DNA of 64,000 nucleotides from the NCBI GenBank assembly GCA_964390305.1, contig CAYMHT010000002.1, positions 1-64,000 on the forward strand. The letters run 5' to 3'. The DNA is from SKLM01 sp964390305 (GTDB taxonomy: Bacteria > Chloroflexota > Anaerolineae > B4-G1). Shown here piece after piece: positions 8,372 through 17,791 of this stretch; position 1 is the first letter of the stretch, and each line of letters begins with the position of its first letter. Under the pieces are notes generated by a model. It saw only the letters and a list, made by a program, of their open reading frames with translations, did not search any database and was not told where the DNA came from. A program made the position numbers and the translations under genes.

Positions 8372-9574
8372 CTACCAGACTCTGCAGATGAACCCCTTGA
8401 GATACGCGCCCTCTGGGAACGTCAGCGCCACCGGATGATCCGCGCTCTGCGCCAGCCTTCCGATGATCTGCCCTTTGCGATTGGTGTCCGCCAGCGCACC
8501 AAACACGATCTTCTGGAACAGGTCGGCAGAGACCCGGCCCGAGCAGGAGAAGGTGAACAACACGCCGCCCCGGCGCAGAAGCTGGAAAGCCAGCAGGTTG
8601 ATGTCCTTGTAAGCTCGAGAGGCCCGTTCGACATCGCGTCTGCTGCGGGCCAGCTTGGGCGGATCGAGCACGATCACGTCGAATCGCCGTCCTTGAGCGC
8701 GATAGCCTCGCAAAACGCTAAACACGTCTCCTTCCACGTACTCTGTCTGCTGAGGGTCAACACGACCGTTCAGTGCCAGGTTCTGCCGCGCCAGATCCAG
8801 CGCTGGACCCGAGCTTTCGACCAACACCAGCGTCGACGCCCCTCGTGCGGCTACGTAGGCAGAGAAGGCGCCGCTGTAGGCGAACGCGTCGAGCAACACG
8901 CCGTCCGCCGTGAGGTTCCTGCACACGGCTGCCAGTCGGACCCGGTTCTCCCGCTGGTCGAGGTAGAAGCCCGTCTTGTGACCTCTCCGGACGTCGACCA
9001 CAAAACGGCGCTCGTTCTCCAGGATCTCCAACTGATAGGGCGGCTCATCGCCCCAGAGCAGGCCGCTTCGCTGTTCCAACCCTTCCTTCTCACGTACGTC
9101 CACGTCGGAACGCTCGTAGAGACCGCGAGGGGCCAGCAATTCTGCCAGCAACTGGACGATCTCGCGCTGATGCTGGTCGATGCCCAGGGTAAGGAACTGA
9201 ACGACCAACCAGTCGTTGTATCGATCGACGATCAGTCCGGGGAGGTAGTCGGACTCGGCGTGCACCAGCCGGTAGGCAGTCGTTGCCGGGTCCTCAGCGA
9301 TCGCTTGGCGCGCCTGAATGCACCGTTCCAGGCGACGGCGCCAGAACGCGCGGTCGACCGCCTCGTCCTCGTCCCAGGTGAGGAGTCGCACTGTGATCTG
9401 AGACCCGCGATTTAAGTAGCCCCGAGCCAGCCAGTTATGCCCCGCGTCCCGGACGTCCACGATGTCGCCGTCCTCAGGATCACCCTCGATTGCATCAATG
9501 GAACCCGAGAAGATCCAGGGATGTCGCCGGAGCACCGGGCTGGCGCGACCCTTCCTCAGGATCACCTGGCTCAT
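8372..9574 (-). CDS. rlmI: SAM-dependent rRNA (cytosine-C5) methyltransferase, RlmI family
   Basis: The 400-residue protein has an N-terminal PUA-like domain (KGRASPVLRRHPWIFSGSI, residues 8-26), a central RlmI-type EEHEEH subdomain, and a Rossmann methyltransferase. Signature pieces are KTGFYLDQRENR, LDAFAYSGAFS (SAM loop) and VILDPPKLARS (the DPP catalytic loop). FTFSCSGRV near the C-terminus carries the family cysteine. Family members methylate C5 of a cytosine in 23S rRNA (C1962 in E. coli). The gene name rests on family resemblance; the exact target base in this organism is inferred. Confidence 0.88.
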   Translation of the reverse strand: MSQVILRKGRASPVLRRHPWIFSGSIDAIEGDPEDGDIVDVRDAGHNWLARGYLNRGSQITVRLLTWDEDEAVDRAFWRRRLERCIQARQAIAEDPATTAYRLVHAESDYLPGLIVDRYNDWLVVQFLTLGIDQHQREIVQLLAELLAPRGLYERSDVDVREKEGLEQRSGLLWGDEPPYQLEILENERRFVVDVRRGHKTGFYLDQRENRVRLAAVCRNLTADGVLLDAFAYSGAFSAYVAARGASTLVLVESSGPALDLARQNLALNGRVDPQQTEYVEGDVFSVLRGYRAQGRRFDVIVLDPPKLARSRRDVERASRAYKDINLLAFQLLRRGGVLFTFSCSGRVSADLFQKIVFGALADTNRKGQIIGRLAQSADHPVALTFPEGAYLKGFICRVW

Positions 9575-9752
9575 AGGGCGATCTCAGACAGTGCCACCGA
9601 AATATCCCCTGATTGACGTGTGCCCTGCTCATTCACGCGGACACTAGCCCGAAACCATCCCTCGCCGGTCACCGGCGTCCCCGCATGCTCGGTAGGCTCC
9701 AGTCGCCACGCATCGTTGCCTGACCCTCACTTTGGTGCTGACGCCGATCTCG

Positions 9753-10346
9753 TTACGGATGCTCGACTGGCTCCAGGTAATTGCCAATCGCCCACCAGAA
9801 GCGCTCCTCATTCTCGGGATCGCGGATTCTCCACCAGGGGGAACCGGCAATCGTCTGTGGTCCCTCGACGACGATGAACACTTCATCCTCCGCGGCCACA
9901 TCTGCCCGCGCGTAGTCGGCGCCAGCTCCCTCCCGTAGACTGAGGCCATAATCGCCAGTGCCCGTCACCTTGACGTAGCCGCCGATCGCAATACCGGTCG
10001 AAACCGTCGGTGTCGCATCGCTTGGATCGTCCGTCACCGGGGCTTGTGTCGCCGTCGGTGTGGGGCTGGCAGCGGGAGTCGGTGACGGCGTCGCTGTCCA
10101 GATGATCGCCGTGGGAGTGGGGCCTCCGCCGCCAGAGCTCCCTCGGAAGAAATAGAGCCCCCACAGGCTCAACAGGGCAGCGAGCAGAATCGCGGCCATC
10201 AATGCAAAAGCCCACACACGGGCCGGGATCTGCGCCAGAGAAATCTCCGCCTTGCTGTCAGGGCTTCTCCCCCGATCGGCGCGCTGGCTGGGTACGGTGT
10301 CGTCTCTCCAATTTTGTGCTGGCATCCTCTCTCCCTCGTCGCTCAT
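9753..10346 (-). CDS. Membrane-anchored bacterial SH3-domain protein
   Basis: The 197-residue protein has a hydrophilic N-terminus, one membrane segment at about residues 47-68 (VWAFALMAAILLAALLSLWG), a threonine/proline linker (TPSPTPAASPTPTA), and a C-terminal SH3 type 3 domain with the SLREGAGADY motif. SH3_3 domains usually bind peptidoglycan or cell-surface ligands. The ATG at 10346 overlaps the stop of the upstream amidase gene as ATGA. A second ATG at 10325 has a closer AGGGAGAG and may be the real start. Translational coupling to the amidase suggests a shared cell-wall task. Confidence 0.8.
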   Translation of the reverse strand: MSDEGERMPAQNWRDDTVPSQRADRGRSPDSKAEISLAQIPARVWAFALMAAILLAALLSLWGLYFFRGSSGGGGPTPTAIIWTATPSPTPAASPTPTATQAPVTDDPSDATPTVSTGIAIGGYVKVTGTGDYGLSLREGAGADYARADVAAEDEVFIVVEGPQTIAGSPWWRIRDPENEERFWWAIGNYLEPVEHP

Positions 10347-13300
10347 TGGCTCCCGGAGGTAGCGCGCCAGTTGCGCATCACCGGGAACAGCCAGGAGTGG
10401 TACTGCTCGAGGGAAAACGAGTCCTCGGCCCAGCTGGAGCTGTTACCGGCCCGGTCGACGACCTGCACGCCCCACGTGTGCGGACCCGAGCCGGCCACCC
10501 AAGCAGTATATGGCGTCTCGGAGGTTGTGTATTCCCGGTCGTCGACCCTTACCCTGTAGCCGATTTCAGATCCGCCGTCCTGCGCTACAGGCTGCCACTC
10601 CAGCTCTACTCTTACTGCGTTCAGTGTGATTCCCCCGACAGGTGCGATGAGGCTCGTGCCGGGTGGAGGCATGGTGTCGAGGATGAATGTGACCTCGTCC
10701 GGTGTCGGGGTGAACGTGCCGTCGGGCTCGCAGGCTCGAGCGCGCAGAACGTAACCGCCGTCCGCGAGGGAAGTAGGGAGCGTATAGGACCATTTCGACA
10801 GCCCGTCTGCCGTGATCCAAGCGGGCTTAGACTGCCAGAGGCTGCCCGTCCACCAATGTCCGTCGCTCTCGCGCTGCACCTGGACCTCGACACGCTGCAG
10901 GCCACCCCCGTAGTCTCGCGCAGTGCCACTGAAGTGGGGGACTGTGTTGTGTGCACTTCCGTCCGACGGGCTCTCGATGACTGCCTGGGTTGGCGCGTTC
11001 AGGCACTCGTCCAGGAAATCCAGCACCCGTTCCATCACAGCCGGGCGGCTCTCGGGCCTGATCGTCTCGAACGGAAACCCGAAGGTCACCACCCGCTCAC
11101 AGCCGTCGGCGTACTGGATGGCCGCTATCCCCCCTCTGCCGCCTCGATACCGCAGGGCCTCTACTGAGCCGTGAGACACGCCCAGTTGGTCCGGATAGTC
11201 GGGGAGATACATCCCAGGCGCGTCGAAGCGGAAGGATCCCAGGCCATCGAAGATTGAGCCCGACACGGGCGTCACCTCGTAGGTCTCGGCGTCGTCCCCG
11301 ACGTAGCTCGCCCGCAGGTACCGTCCGAAAAACTCCTTATCGCCTGGGTCACCCAGGTTGCCCAGGTCCCAGCCGATCTCCGAGCCGCTGATAAAGAGAG
11401 CGCCCCCGCCGTCAAGGTATTGCCTCAGCAAGCCCTGCTCCGCGTCGCTGAGCGTTTCGTCGCTGTACGACTCCTCGCCCAGTATCCAGTCCAGCACCCG
11501 ATAGTCACCTAAGGAGACCGCGCCAGACTCCACAGCTTCGTTGCTGGCGCTGTCGAAGGGATAATGGATCTCTTCGGCGTGCTGGATCACGTAGTCGTAG
11601 CGGTTCATCCGGTCCAGGAATATCCGTTTGTTGTAACCCTCGACCGGGTCGAAATCGCTGACCAACATTGTGTTGTTGAGTCGGTCGAAGCCGTTCACCA
11701 TCAAAACACCTGCCCGGTCGCCCACCCGGGCCGCCAGCGTCTCCGTCGAGAACGACTCGCCGCCTCCATTTACGGCGGTGACGCGGACGAAGATGAGCTC
11801 ATCCTCGGACAGGCCGGTCAACGCGGTGCTCGTCCCGCCCGTGACCAGCTTCCCATCAGACCATCCGATGCCGTTGGGGCTGGTGTAAACTCGGTACCCG
11901 GTGGGTGGATCGCCGCCCAGGCCTTCACTGTCCGTGGGGGAGGACTTCCAGGATACACGCACCGCCCCATCCTCCGCGTTCTGCACCCTCAGATCTGTTG
12001 GGGGGTCAGGTAGTAGGGGCAGATCGACGCCGTCTCGTTGTTCGAAGTACTTGACAATCCCCTGATAAAGAGCCCGCGCGACCAGCATATTGAAGGCCGG
12101 GTCCTTAAGCGCGTCCGCGTCCGCGGGGTTATCGTGGAAGGCGATCTCGGTCAGGGCACCGGGCATCCTGGCGGATGGATCGGCGTCCCACAACTCCCGC
12201 AGCTCTCCGAGGTTTGCAGACTTCTCTCTACGGTCGGTCCAGTTCTGATCCCAGCCCACACGGATGTCGTGGACAATCTCAGAGTGGATCGCGTGCCGGA
12301 GTTCAACGCTTCCTGCCGTTCGCGGCTTGCCTTCGCCATTGTGAGCATAGGTCTCCGTGCCGCGAATAGTGCCATTGTACCCATTCGTATGCCACGACAC
12401 GTACACGGCGTCGTCGCCGGTCCCCCCGTGCTCCCACCGCGCGTAGATCGGCCGCGCGGTAACGTCATTGGGAGCGGCGCCCATCCCCATCTTCTGCGTG
12501 TAGTAGAAAGCCGCTGTCTCCCACCAGGCCTTCTCGGGGGCATACTGCGCGCTAGTCTCGACACCTCTCAAGTCATCGAACGTTCCCCCGCCGAAGCGGA
12601 CGGCATCGGCGATGACCGCTTGGCCTGAGGCATTCGACTGATTGGTGACGGTGACGCGTGCTTTATTGTTGGCCAGAAATCCGTACGTGCCCAGGTAGTG
12701 CCACGTATCGCCATGGGTCCGCTGGTCGACGAGCACTGTGGTATCCCCGCCGGCGTGGTGTACGACATAATGCGCCTGCTGCGCTCGGTTCGACCCGGGC
12801 CGATACCAGGCATAGACCGCGTATCGGCCGTCGGTGGGCAAGGAAGCCTGCCACGTGGCGGTGGCTGTTGGGCTGCCCGCGACCGTCCCGGCCCAGCGGT
12901 ACTGCGTGCCCGCGTAGCCTGTGCCTGTGGCGCTCGTCGTCGACCAGGAGCCGGTCTCCGAGTAGTCCGCCCCAGGTCCCGGGACGTCGTTATCCACGAT
13001 CACCTCCGACGGGTTCATATCCCGCTCGCGAACTGGCCACACCATCGCGCCTGCGTTCCACAGGTACTGCAGCAGATACTGGTTCACCGCTTCGCCGTTG
13101 TTATGATCCTCAATGATCGGGCCCTCGTAAGAGGGGGAGCTCGGGTAGGGCGGCCGCTGGGTCCTCCACCGCACACAGCCACAGCGACCATCATAGGCCC
13201 AGTCCCAGCCGTGACCAGCGCTGACATAGACTGTCTTGCCACTCAGCGCCCCGAAGGGCTGGCCCTGACCCGGGCTGGGCGCCTGTGTCGCAAGAGCGGC

Positions 13301-13834
13301 GGCGCCTGACACAGTTCCCGAAACGGTCTCCTTGCGAGAGAGAGTGATCTCCGGCAAGTAGTCCGCCAGCGGCACGAAGCGGCCTGCGGTGTCCTTCACC
13401 TGAATTCGCAGATCACGCCAGTCCATACCCCTCAGCGTGTCCCCAATCTGATTGACGATGATCTCGAAGGACTCGTGGCTGAGATCGTCCAGGCTATCCG
13501 GCGGGATCTCCAGGCGGACGATCACCGTTCCCTCTGGGTCGCTCAGAAGTTCTGCCAGCTTCGTACCTTGCGGGATCGCTGTCGTCAGCCCCTGCTCCGT
13601 CTCTGCCGCTGTGGGGCCCTCCAGTAGCGCGAGCAAAGCTCGCTCCGGACCAGGCTGCTCCGTAGCGCTGGCCGAAACGTCGGTCACTCGGTCCACCGCC
13701 ACCGGTCCCTGGCACCAGAGGAAGATCTGACTTGTCGGATCCGGTTCATCCCCGCTAGCGTTCATCCCTGTGCCCAGCAAGAGGATCAGCGCGGTGTGAA
13801 ACCACAGGAGTTGGCGAGCTAGTCTTCTTTTCAT
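10343..13834 (-). CDS. Giant exported N-acetylmuramoyl-L-alanine amidase with GerMN, golvesin-like and FnIII domains
   Basis: The 1163-residue protein starts with a signal peptide (basic MKRRLARQ, then a hydrophobic stretch to about residue 24). A GerMN-like domain follows at about 45-165 (LLEGPTAAE, TTAIPQGTKL). The Amidase_3 fold begins near residue 198 (TVYVSAGHGW) and is interrupted by a golvesin/xanthan-lyase-type beta domain (DGRYAVYAWYRPGSN). It resumes at YVSWHTNGYNG and TEIAFHDNPAD. A fibronectin III domain, a ThuA/glutamine-amidotransferase-like domain (GGGALFISGSEIGWD), an Ig-like domain and a final FnIII domain complete it. The zinc-ligand candidates are H in SAGHG and the E of TEIAFH. 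It ends LFPVMRNWRATSGSQ. The GGAGG before ATG 13834 supports the start. Confidence 0.86.
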   Translation of the reverse strand: MKRRLARQLLWFHTALILLLGTGMNASGDEPDPTSQIFLWCQGPVAVDRVTDVSASATEQPGPERALLALLEGPTAAETEQGLTTAIPQGTKLAELLSDPEGTVIVRLEIPPDSLDDLSHESFEIIVNQIGDTLRGMDWRDLRIQVKDTAGRFVPLADYLPEITLSRKETVSGTVSGAAALATQAPSPGQGQPFGALSGKTVYVSAGHGWDWAYDGRCGCVRWRTQRPPYPSSPSYEGPIIEDHNNGEAVNQYLLQYLWNAGAMVWPVRERDMNPSEVIVDNDVPGPGADYSETGSWSTTSATGTGYAGTQYRWAGTVAGSPTATATWQASLPTDGRYAVYAWYRPGSNRAQQAHYVVHHAGGDTTVLVDQRTHGDTWHYLGTYGFLANNKARVTVTNQSNASGQAVIADAVRFGGGTFDDLRGVETSAQYAPEKAWWETAAFYYTQKMGMGAAPNDVTARPIYARWEHGGTGDDAVYVSWHTNGYNGTIRGTETYAHNGEGKPRTAGSVELRHAIHSEIVHDIRVGWDQNWTDRREKSANLGELRELWDADPSARMPGALTEIAFHDNPADADALKDPAFNMLVARALYQGIVKYFEQRDGVDLPLLPDPPTDLRVQNAEDGAVRVSWKSSPTDSEGLGGDPPTGYRVYTSPNGIGWSDGKLVTGGTSTALTGLSEDELIFVRVTAVNGGGESFSTETLAARVGDRAGVLMVNGFDRLNNTMLVSDFDPVEGYNKRIFLDRMNRYDYVIQHAEEIHYPFDSASNEAVESGAVSLGDYRVLDWILGEESYSDETLSDAEQGLLRQYLDGGGALFISGSEIGWDLGNLGDPGDKEFFGRYLRASYVGDDAETYEVTPVSGSIFDGLGSFRFDAPGMYLPDYPDQLGVSHGSVEALRYRGGRGGIAAIQYADGCERVVTFGFPFETIRPESRPAVMERVLDFLDECLNAPTQAVIESPSDGSAHNTVPHFSGTARDYGGGLQRVEVQVQRESDGHWWTGSLWQSKPAWITADGLSKWSYTLPTSLADGGYVLRARACEPDGTFTPTPDEVTFILDTMPPPGTSLIAPVGGITLNAVRVELEWQPVAQDGGSEIGYRVRVDDREYTTSETPYTAWVAGSGPHTWGVQVVDRAGNSSSWAEDSFSLEQYHSWLFPVMRNWRATSGSQ

Positions 13835-13876
13835 CGCGAGATGCCTCCCGCCAGACGCGGCCCCTGCGCCCAGCTG

Positions 13877-15601
13877 CTAGGTACGCTGGTCACCCGAAAC
13901 GCAGCTCAGCAAGCTTTCCACAGGCCGTGTGTTCAGCACATCGGCGGATGTAACCCAACCGCGACGAGCCGTAGCTACCCCGTAGTGGAGTAGATCGAAG
14001 CCGCTCACGTCGTGCGCGTCCGAGTTGATGACTAGCTTCACGCCTAGCGCAATAGCCCGCCTGGCGTGTACATCACGGAGGTCGAGTCGCGCAGGATGCG
14101 CGTTGATCTCCAGGGCCGTGCCTGTTTCGGCAGCAGCCGAGAAGATAGCCTCTAAATCCAAATCTCCCGGTTCCCGCTCACCGATCAACCGTCCCGTTGG
14201 ATGAGCGATGATGTCGACGTGGGGATTGTGAATCGCCCTAAGCAGCCGCGAGGTCAGCTGCTCTCGATCCTGACGCAATCCGGTGTGAATTGCCGCGACA
14301 ACCAGATCCAGCTCGGCCAGTACCTCGTCTGGGAGGTCAAGGCTGCCATTTCCCCTGATCTCCACTTCCACACCAGCCAAGAGCCGGAAGCTGCTGAGTC
14401 TCTCGTTAACTGCCGCTACCTCGTCCCGCTGTTCTCGCAGGCGGTTGACACTGAGCCCACCGGCAACGCCCAGGCCGTGAGAGTGATCGCTCACCAGGGC
14501 GTAGTCGAGCCCGCAGGCCTTCGCGGCCCGCGCCATCTCTAGCAGGGTGTGATGGCCGTCTGACCATGTGGTATGAAACTGCAGGTCGCCCCGCAGGCCC
14601 TCCAGCTTGAGCAGCTCCGGGAGCCCGCCTAGTTCAGCGGCCTCAACCTCACCTCGGTCCTCTCGCAGTTCCGGTGGAATCAGCGGGAGTCCCAGGTTGT
14701 TGTACACCATTTCCTCGGCCGGGCAAAGGATCTCGCTACCGTCCTCCCGCGTCAGTGCATACTCGCTGAGGGACAGCCCGCGCTCAAGCGCCATACCGCG
14801 CAGTCGGAAGTTGTGGGCCTGGCTGCCGGTGAAATACTGAAGCGCCGTGCCCCATCGCTCGGGCTGCAGCACGCGCAGATCGATCTGGAGGCCCGTCTCG
14901 GTCCGAATGGAGGTCTTTGTGCGACCACTTAGGAGAACCGCCTTGACCTGAGGAAGACGGCGGAAGTGCTCCATCACGGGCTCTGGCTCGCGCGAGGCGA
15001 CCAGGAGGTCGAGGTCCCCCACAGTCTCCCGCATGCGGCGCAGGCTGCCCGCTGGCGCCGCCCGAATGACGCCGGGGACCTTTCGAACAATCGCCAATAT
15101 CTCCTGCGCCAGTGGCCAGGCATCGCCGAGGCGTGTCCGGCCTGTGCGCCGCCTGTACGACGCAATGCCGTCCAGGACATTTTGCTCGCTCTTGGCGCCG
15201 AAACCTGGCAGGTCCCGAAGCCGTCCAGCCTCTGCCGCCTGGGCCAGCCCTTCGATGCTCTGAATACCGAGCTCTCTCCAGAAGCGAGCGGCGCTCTTGG
15301 GACCGATCCCCGGAACCTGGAGCATGGCCACGACGCCCTCTGGGACCTCAGCTCTGAGTTGCCGATAAGCCTCCAGCTGACCCGTGCGCATCAACTCGTC
15401 GATCTTGGCTGCCAGCATCGTGCCAATGCCAGTTATCGATTCCAGCTCACCACGATGCCAGATCTCCTCGAGAGGCTCGCCCAGGGCGGCGATGTTCTCG
15501 GCGGCGCGGCGGTACGCCATCACACGGTGGTAGTTAGCTCCCTGGATGTCCAGGATGTCGGCCATAGCGTTGAATATCTCAGCGACTTGGCGATTGTCCA
15601 C
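13877..15601 (-). CDS. polX: DNA polymerase/3'-5' exonuclease PolX
   Basis: The 574-residue protein has helix-hairpin-helix motifs (ITGIGTMLAAKIDEL and VPGIGPKSAARF) and a family X polymerase palm with the carboxylates GDLDLLV and LQIDLRV. A C-terminal PHP nuclease domain from about residue 340 carries metal motifs HTTWSDG, SDHSHG, AAIHTG, IAHPTG and INSDAHD. PolX fills short gaps in base-excision repair, with the PHP domain providing 3'-5' exonuclease or AP-endonuclease activity. Length and domain order match the bacterial family. The start is a GTG at 15601 with GAGGG 7 nt upstream. Confidence 0.95.
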   Translation of the reverse strand: MDNRQVAEIFNAMADILDIQGANYHRVMAYRRAAENIAALGEPLEEIWHRGELESITGIGTMLAAKIDELMRTGQLEAYRQLRAEVPEGVVAMLQVPGIGPKSAARFWRELGIQSIEGLAQAAEAGRLRDLPGFGAKSEQNVLDGIASYRRRTGRTRLGDAWPLAQEILAIVRKVPGVIRAAPAGSLRRMRETVGDLDLLVASREPEPVMEHFRRLPQVKAVLLSGRTKTSIRTETGLQIDLRVLQPERWGTALQYFTGSQAHNFRLRGMALERGLSLSEYALTREDGSEILCPAEEMVYNNLGLPLIPPELREDRGEVEAAELGGLPELLKLEGLRGDLQFHTTWSDGHHTLLEMARAAKACGLDYALVSDHSHGLGVAGGLSVNRLREQRDEVAAVNERLSSFRLLAGVEVEIRGNGSLDLPDEVLAELDLVVAAIHTGLRQDREQLTSRLLRAIHNPHVDIIAHPTGRLIGEREPGDLDLEAIFSAAAETGTALEINAHPARLDLRDVHARRAIALGVKLVINSDAHDVSGFDLLHYGVATARRGWVTSADVLNTRPVESLLSCVSGDQRT

Positions 15602-15696
15602 TTTCTGCCCTCAGGATGCTCGTCGGTGACCCCCCGAACCTCGCAGAGTGGTCACGCTCTCGCTGGATCATCAAGCCGAGTTCGATGTGCCCGTCG

Positions 15697-15725
15697 ATTA
15701 TACATCCATCCCGACTGCTTGACAA
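15697..15725 (-). promoter_or_regulatory. Putative promoter of polX
   Basis: On the minus strand TTGTCA (15720-15725) and TATAAT (15697-15702) are separated by 17 nt. The -35 element overlaps the -35 of the divergent promoter for the HAD gene. Confidence 0.65.
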
Positions 15726-15747
15726 TGGCCTGGGCCTACGCTAAGAT
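15719..15747 (+). promoter_or_regulatory. Putative promoter of the HAD-PHP gene pair
   Basis: TTGACA (15719-15724) and TAAGAT (15742-15747) are separated by 17 nt. Transcription would begin near 15754, giving a leader of about 128 nt before the ATG at 15882. Confidence 0.6.
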
Positions 15748-15881
15748 ACCCCGCAGCAGCGAAAATCTGAGGGGTTGATGCATGGCGTGCGGCCGGCTGC
15801 AATGTGGGTTGAGTCCCAGGCTTTAACAGCGGGCTTTGTGGGTTTGTACGAGGGTGACCGATCAACCGTTGAGGGCTAACG

Positions 15882-16598
15882 ATGTTGCGAGCTGTGACTT
15901 TCGACTTCTGGGGCACGCTTTATGAAAACGCGTATGCGTATGACGAACGGCTGAGTCTGCTGGGGGACGTGCTCGAACGCCACGGTCAGTCTCGGCCGGT
16001 GGATCAGTTGAAGGCCGCCTACAGCCACGCCAGGTCTGTGTGGGAGGACGTGTGGCGCCGGGAAACACGCTCAATCTCCATCGAACGCTGGCTCGACGAG
16101 CTTCTGGGATATCTCGGGGTGAGCTTGCCGCATGATGCGAGGCACAGGTTGGGTGAGGCTATCGAGAACGCCTACTTGCGTACCGACGAGCCCCGGTCGG
16201 TCCCCGGCGTGAAGGAGGCGCTGGGCGAGGTCAGTGAGCGGTATCGTTTGGGGGTCATCTCGGACACAGGTCTGACACCCGGGCGCGTGCTGCGTCGGCT
16301 CATGGAACGCGACGGTCTGCTGACCTATTTCCAGGTTGTTACGTTCTCCGATGAACTTGGCACGGCGAAGCCAAAGGCGGAGCCGTTCCTCCACACACTC
16401 GATCTGCTCGGCGTTGTCCCCGGCCAGGCGGCTCACGTCGGCGATCTTCCCGAGACCGACCTCCGAGGCGCGCAGCGGGTCGGTATGAACGCCGTCCTGT
16501 TCCTCGGGGTGAGCCATCGGGAGGACGGACGCGAGCTGGCCGACGCCGTTTTTGAGGAGTACGAGGAGCTATCTGAGTTGCTGGAGCGGCTCGAATGA
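15882..16598 (+). CDS. HAD-family hydrolase
   Basis: The 238-residue protein carries haloacid-dehalogenase motif I as FDFWGTLYEN, with nucleophile D8. The usual second Asp of DxD is Trp, as is common in the FDFWGTL group. Motif II is VISDTGLT, motif III lysine is in GTAKPKAEPF, and motif IV is HVGDLPETDLRGA. The helical cap between residues 20 and 95 is of the C1 type. A phosphatase acting on a small phosphorylated metabolite is likely; the substrate is unknown. GAGGG lies 7 nt before the ATG. Its stop overlaps the start of the next gene (ATGA), so the pair is translationally coupled. Confidence 0.85.
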   Translation: MLRAVTFDFWGTLYENAYAYDERLSLLGDVLERHGQSRPVDQLKAAYSHARSVWEDVWRRETRSISIERWLDELLGYLGVSLPHDARHRLGEAIENAYLRTDEPRSVPGVKEALGEVSERYRLGVISDTGLTPGRVLRRLMERDGLLTYFQVVTFSDELGTAKPKAEPFLHTLDLLGVVPGQAAHVGDLPETDLRGAQRVGMNAVLFLGVSHREDGRELADAVFEEYEELSELLERLE

Positions 16599-17650
16599 GC
16601 GTATACGAATGCGTTGGCAATCCCCACGTCCATACGGGCTACTCCGACGGGACCGCACTCCACGCTGGGGTGGCGCAGGCGGCGGCCGAGGCTGGCCTCG
16701 ATTTTGTCATCGTCACCGATCACAATCTCTGGGTTGACGGGGTTGAGGGATACTACGACCACCTGTTGCTCTTGGTCGGTGAGGAAATTCACGATGTTCG
16801 CTGCCGCCCGCAAGCCAGCCATCTCCTGACCTTCAACACCGAGACCGAGCTGGCGCCGTTGGCGTCGGATGTTCAGGGCCTGATCGACGATGTCAACCGT
16901 CGAAGTGGCCTCTGCTATCTCGCTCACCCTTACGAGCGGAGCAGCCCCCTCGGCCCGGAGCTGGACGCCATCCCGTGGGAGGACTGGAGCGTCCGCCGGT
17001 ATACGGGGATCGAACTGTGGAACTACATGTCCGAGTTCAAGGGTCTTCTGCGGAACAGGCTGGCCGCGATTTTCTATGCCTATTTCCCGACTGTCGGCAT
17101 TCGAGGCCCGTATCAACGCACGCTGCGGAAATGGGATGAGTTGCTGGCCGACGGGATGCGCGTCTCCGTCATCGGGGGCGCTGACGCCCACGGCAGGACG
17201 TATTCGCTCGGTCCGCTGAGCAGAGAGCTGTTCCCTTATCAATACTTGTTCCAGTGCGTCAATACGCACGTGCTCACGAATCTCCCCCTCAACGGTGATC
17301 TCGACCATGACAAGACGCTGATCTACGAGGGACTGCGGGCGGGTAGGACCTGGGTTGGATATGACCTGATAGGCTCCACCTCTGGTTTTGAGTTCAGCGC
17401 TCGGAGTGGGGCGAACGAAGCGCTGGTGGGCGAGCAGCTGGTGCGGACGGGGGCGGTCGTGTTCAACGTCCGGACGCCGCGGCGGGCTGACACGCGTCTG
17501 GTCCGTGAGGGCGAGGTCGTGGGCCGATCCAGGGGGCAGACGCTCGAGTACACAACTGCCGCGCCCGGTGCTTACCGTGTGGAGGTCTATCTTCGGCATC
17601 TGCTGGGGCGTCGCGGCTGGATCTTCAGCAGTCCAATCTACGTCAAGTGA
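16595..17650 (+). CDS. PHP-domain metallohydrolase, CehA/McbA type
   Basis: The 351-residue protein shows PHP metal motifs NPHVHTGYSDG near the start, VTDHNLWVDG, GEEIHD, YLAHPYE and GGADAHGR, as in the polymerase and histidinol phosphatase superfamily. The C-terminal 90 residues form a beta domain. It resembles CehA/McbA-type hydrolases, which cleave ester or phosphoester bonds; the substrate is unknown. The start ATG overlaps the HAD gene stop. Having two different phosphohydrolase folds coupled in one operon suggests sequential action on one metabolite, but that is inference. Confidence 0.82.
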   Translation: MSVYECVGNPHVHTGYSDGTALHAGVAQAAAEAGLDFVIVTDHNLWVDGVEGYYDHLLLLVGEEIHDVRCRPQASHLLTFNTETELAPLASDVQGLIDDVNRRSGLCYLAHPYERSSPLGPELDAIPWEDWSVRRYTGIELWNYMSEFKGLLRNRLAAIFYAYFPTVGIRGPYQRTLRKWDELLADGMRVSVIGGADAHGRTYSLGPLSRELFPYQYLFQCVNTHVLTNLPLNGDLDHDKTLIYEGLRAGRTWVGYDLIGSTSGFEFSARSGANEALVGEQLVRTGAVVFNVRTPRRADTRLVREGEVVGRSRGQTLEYTTAAPGAYRVEVYLRHLLGRRGWIFSSPIYVK

Positions 17651-17679
17651 CTCCCTGATTCCACGATCCCTGCCAGGAT

Positions 17680-17708
17680 TTGACGAACTAGAACAAATGT
17701 GCTATACT
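17680..17708 (+). promoter_or_regulatory. Promoter of gyrB-gyrA
   Basis: TTGACG (17680-17685) and TATACT (17703-17708) are separated by 17 nt. This is one of the best consensus matches in the window. Transcription would start near 17715, about 77 nt before gyrB. Confidence 0.7.
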
Positions 17709-17791
17709 TGTGCCGTCTGCGTGGAGTCAAAATGGGCGGAGAGCAGAAAGCAGGAACGCGCTCTTGAAGGCGCCCGTTCGGAGGTATGTGA

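Noticed and set aside
8435..9415. Long plus-strand open frame opposite the RlmI-like gene
   Set aside because: Its translation matches no family and it lies fully antisense to a clearly conserved methyltransferase. GC-rich codon bias creates such shadows.
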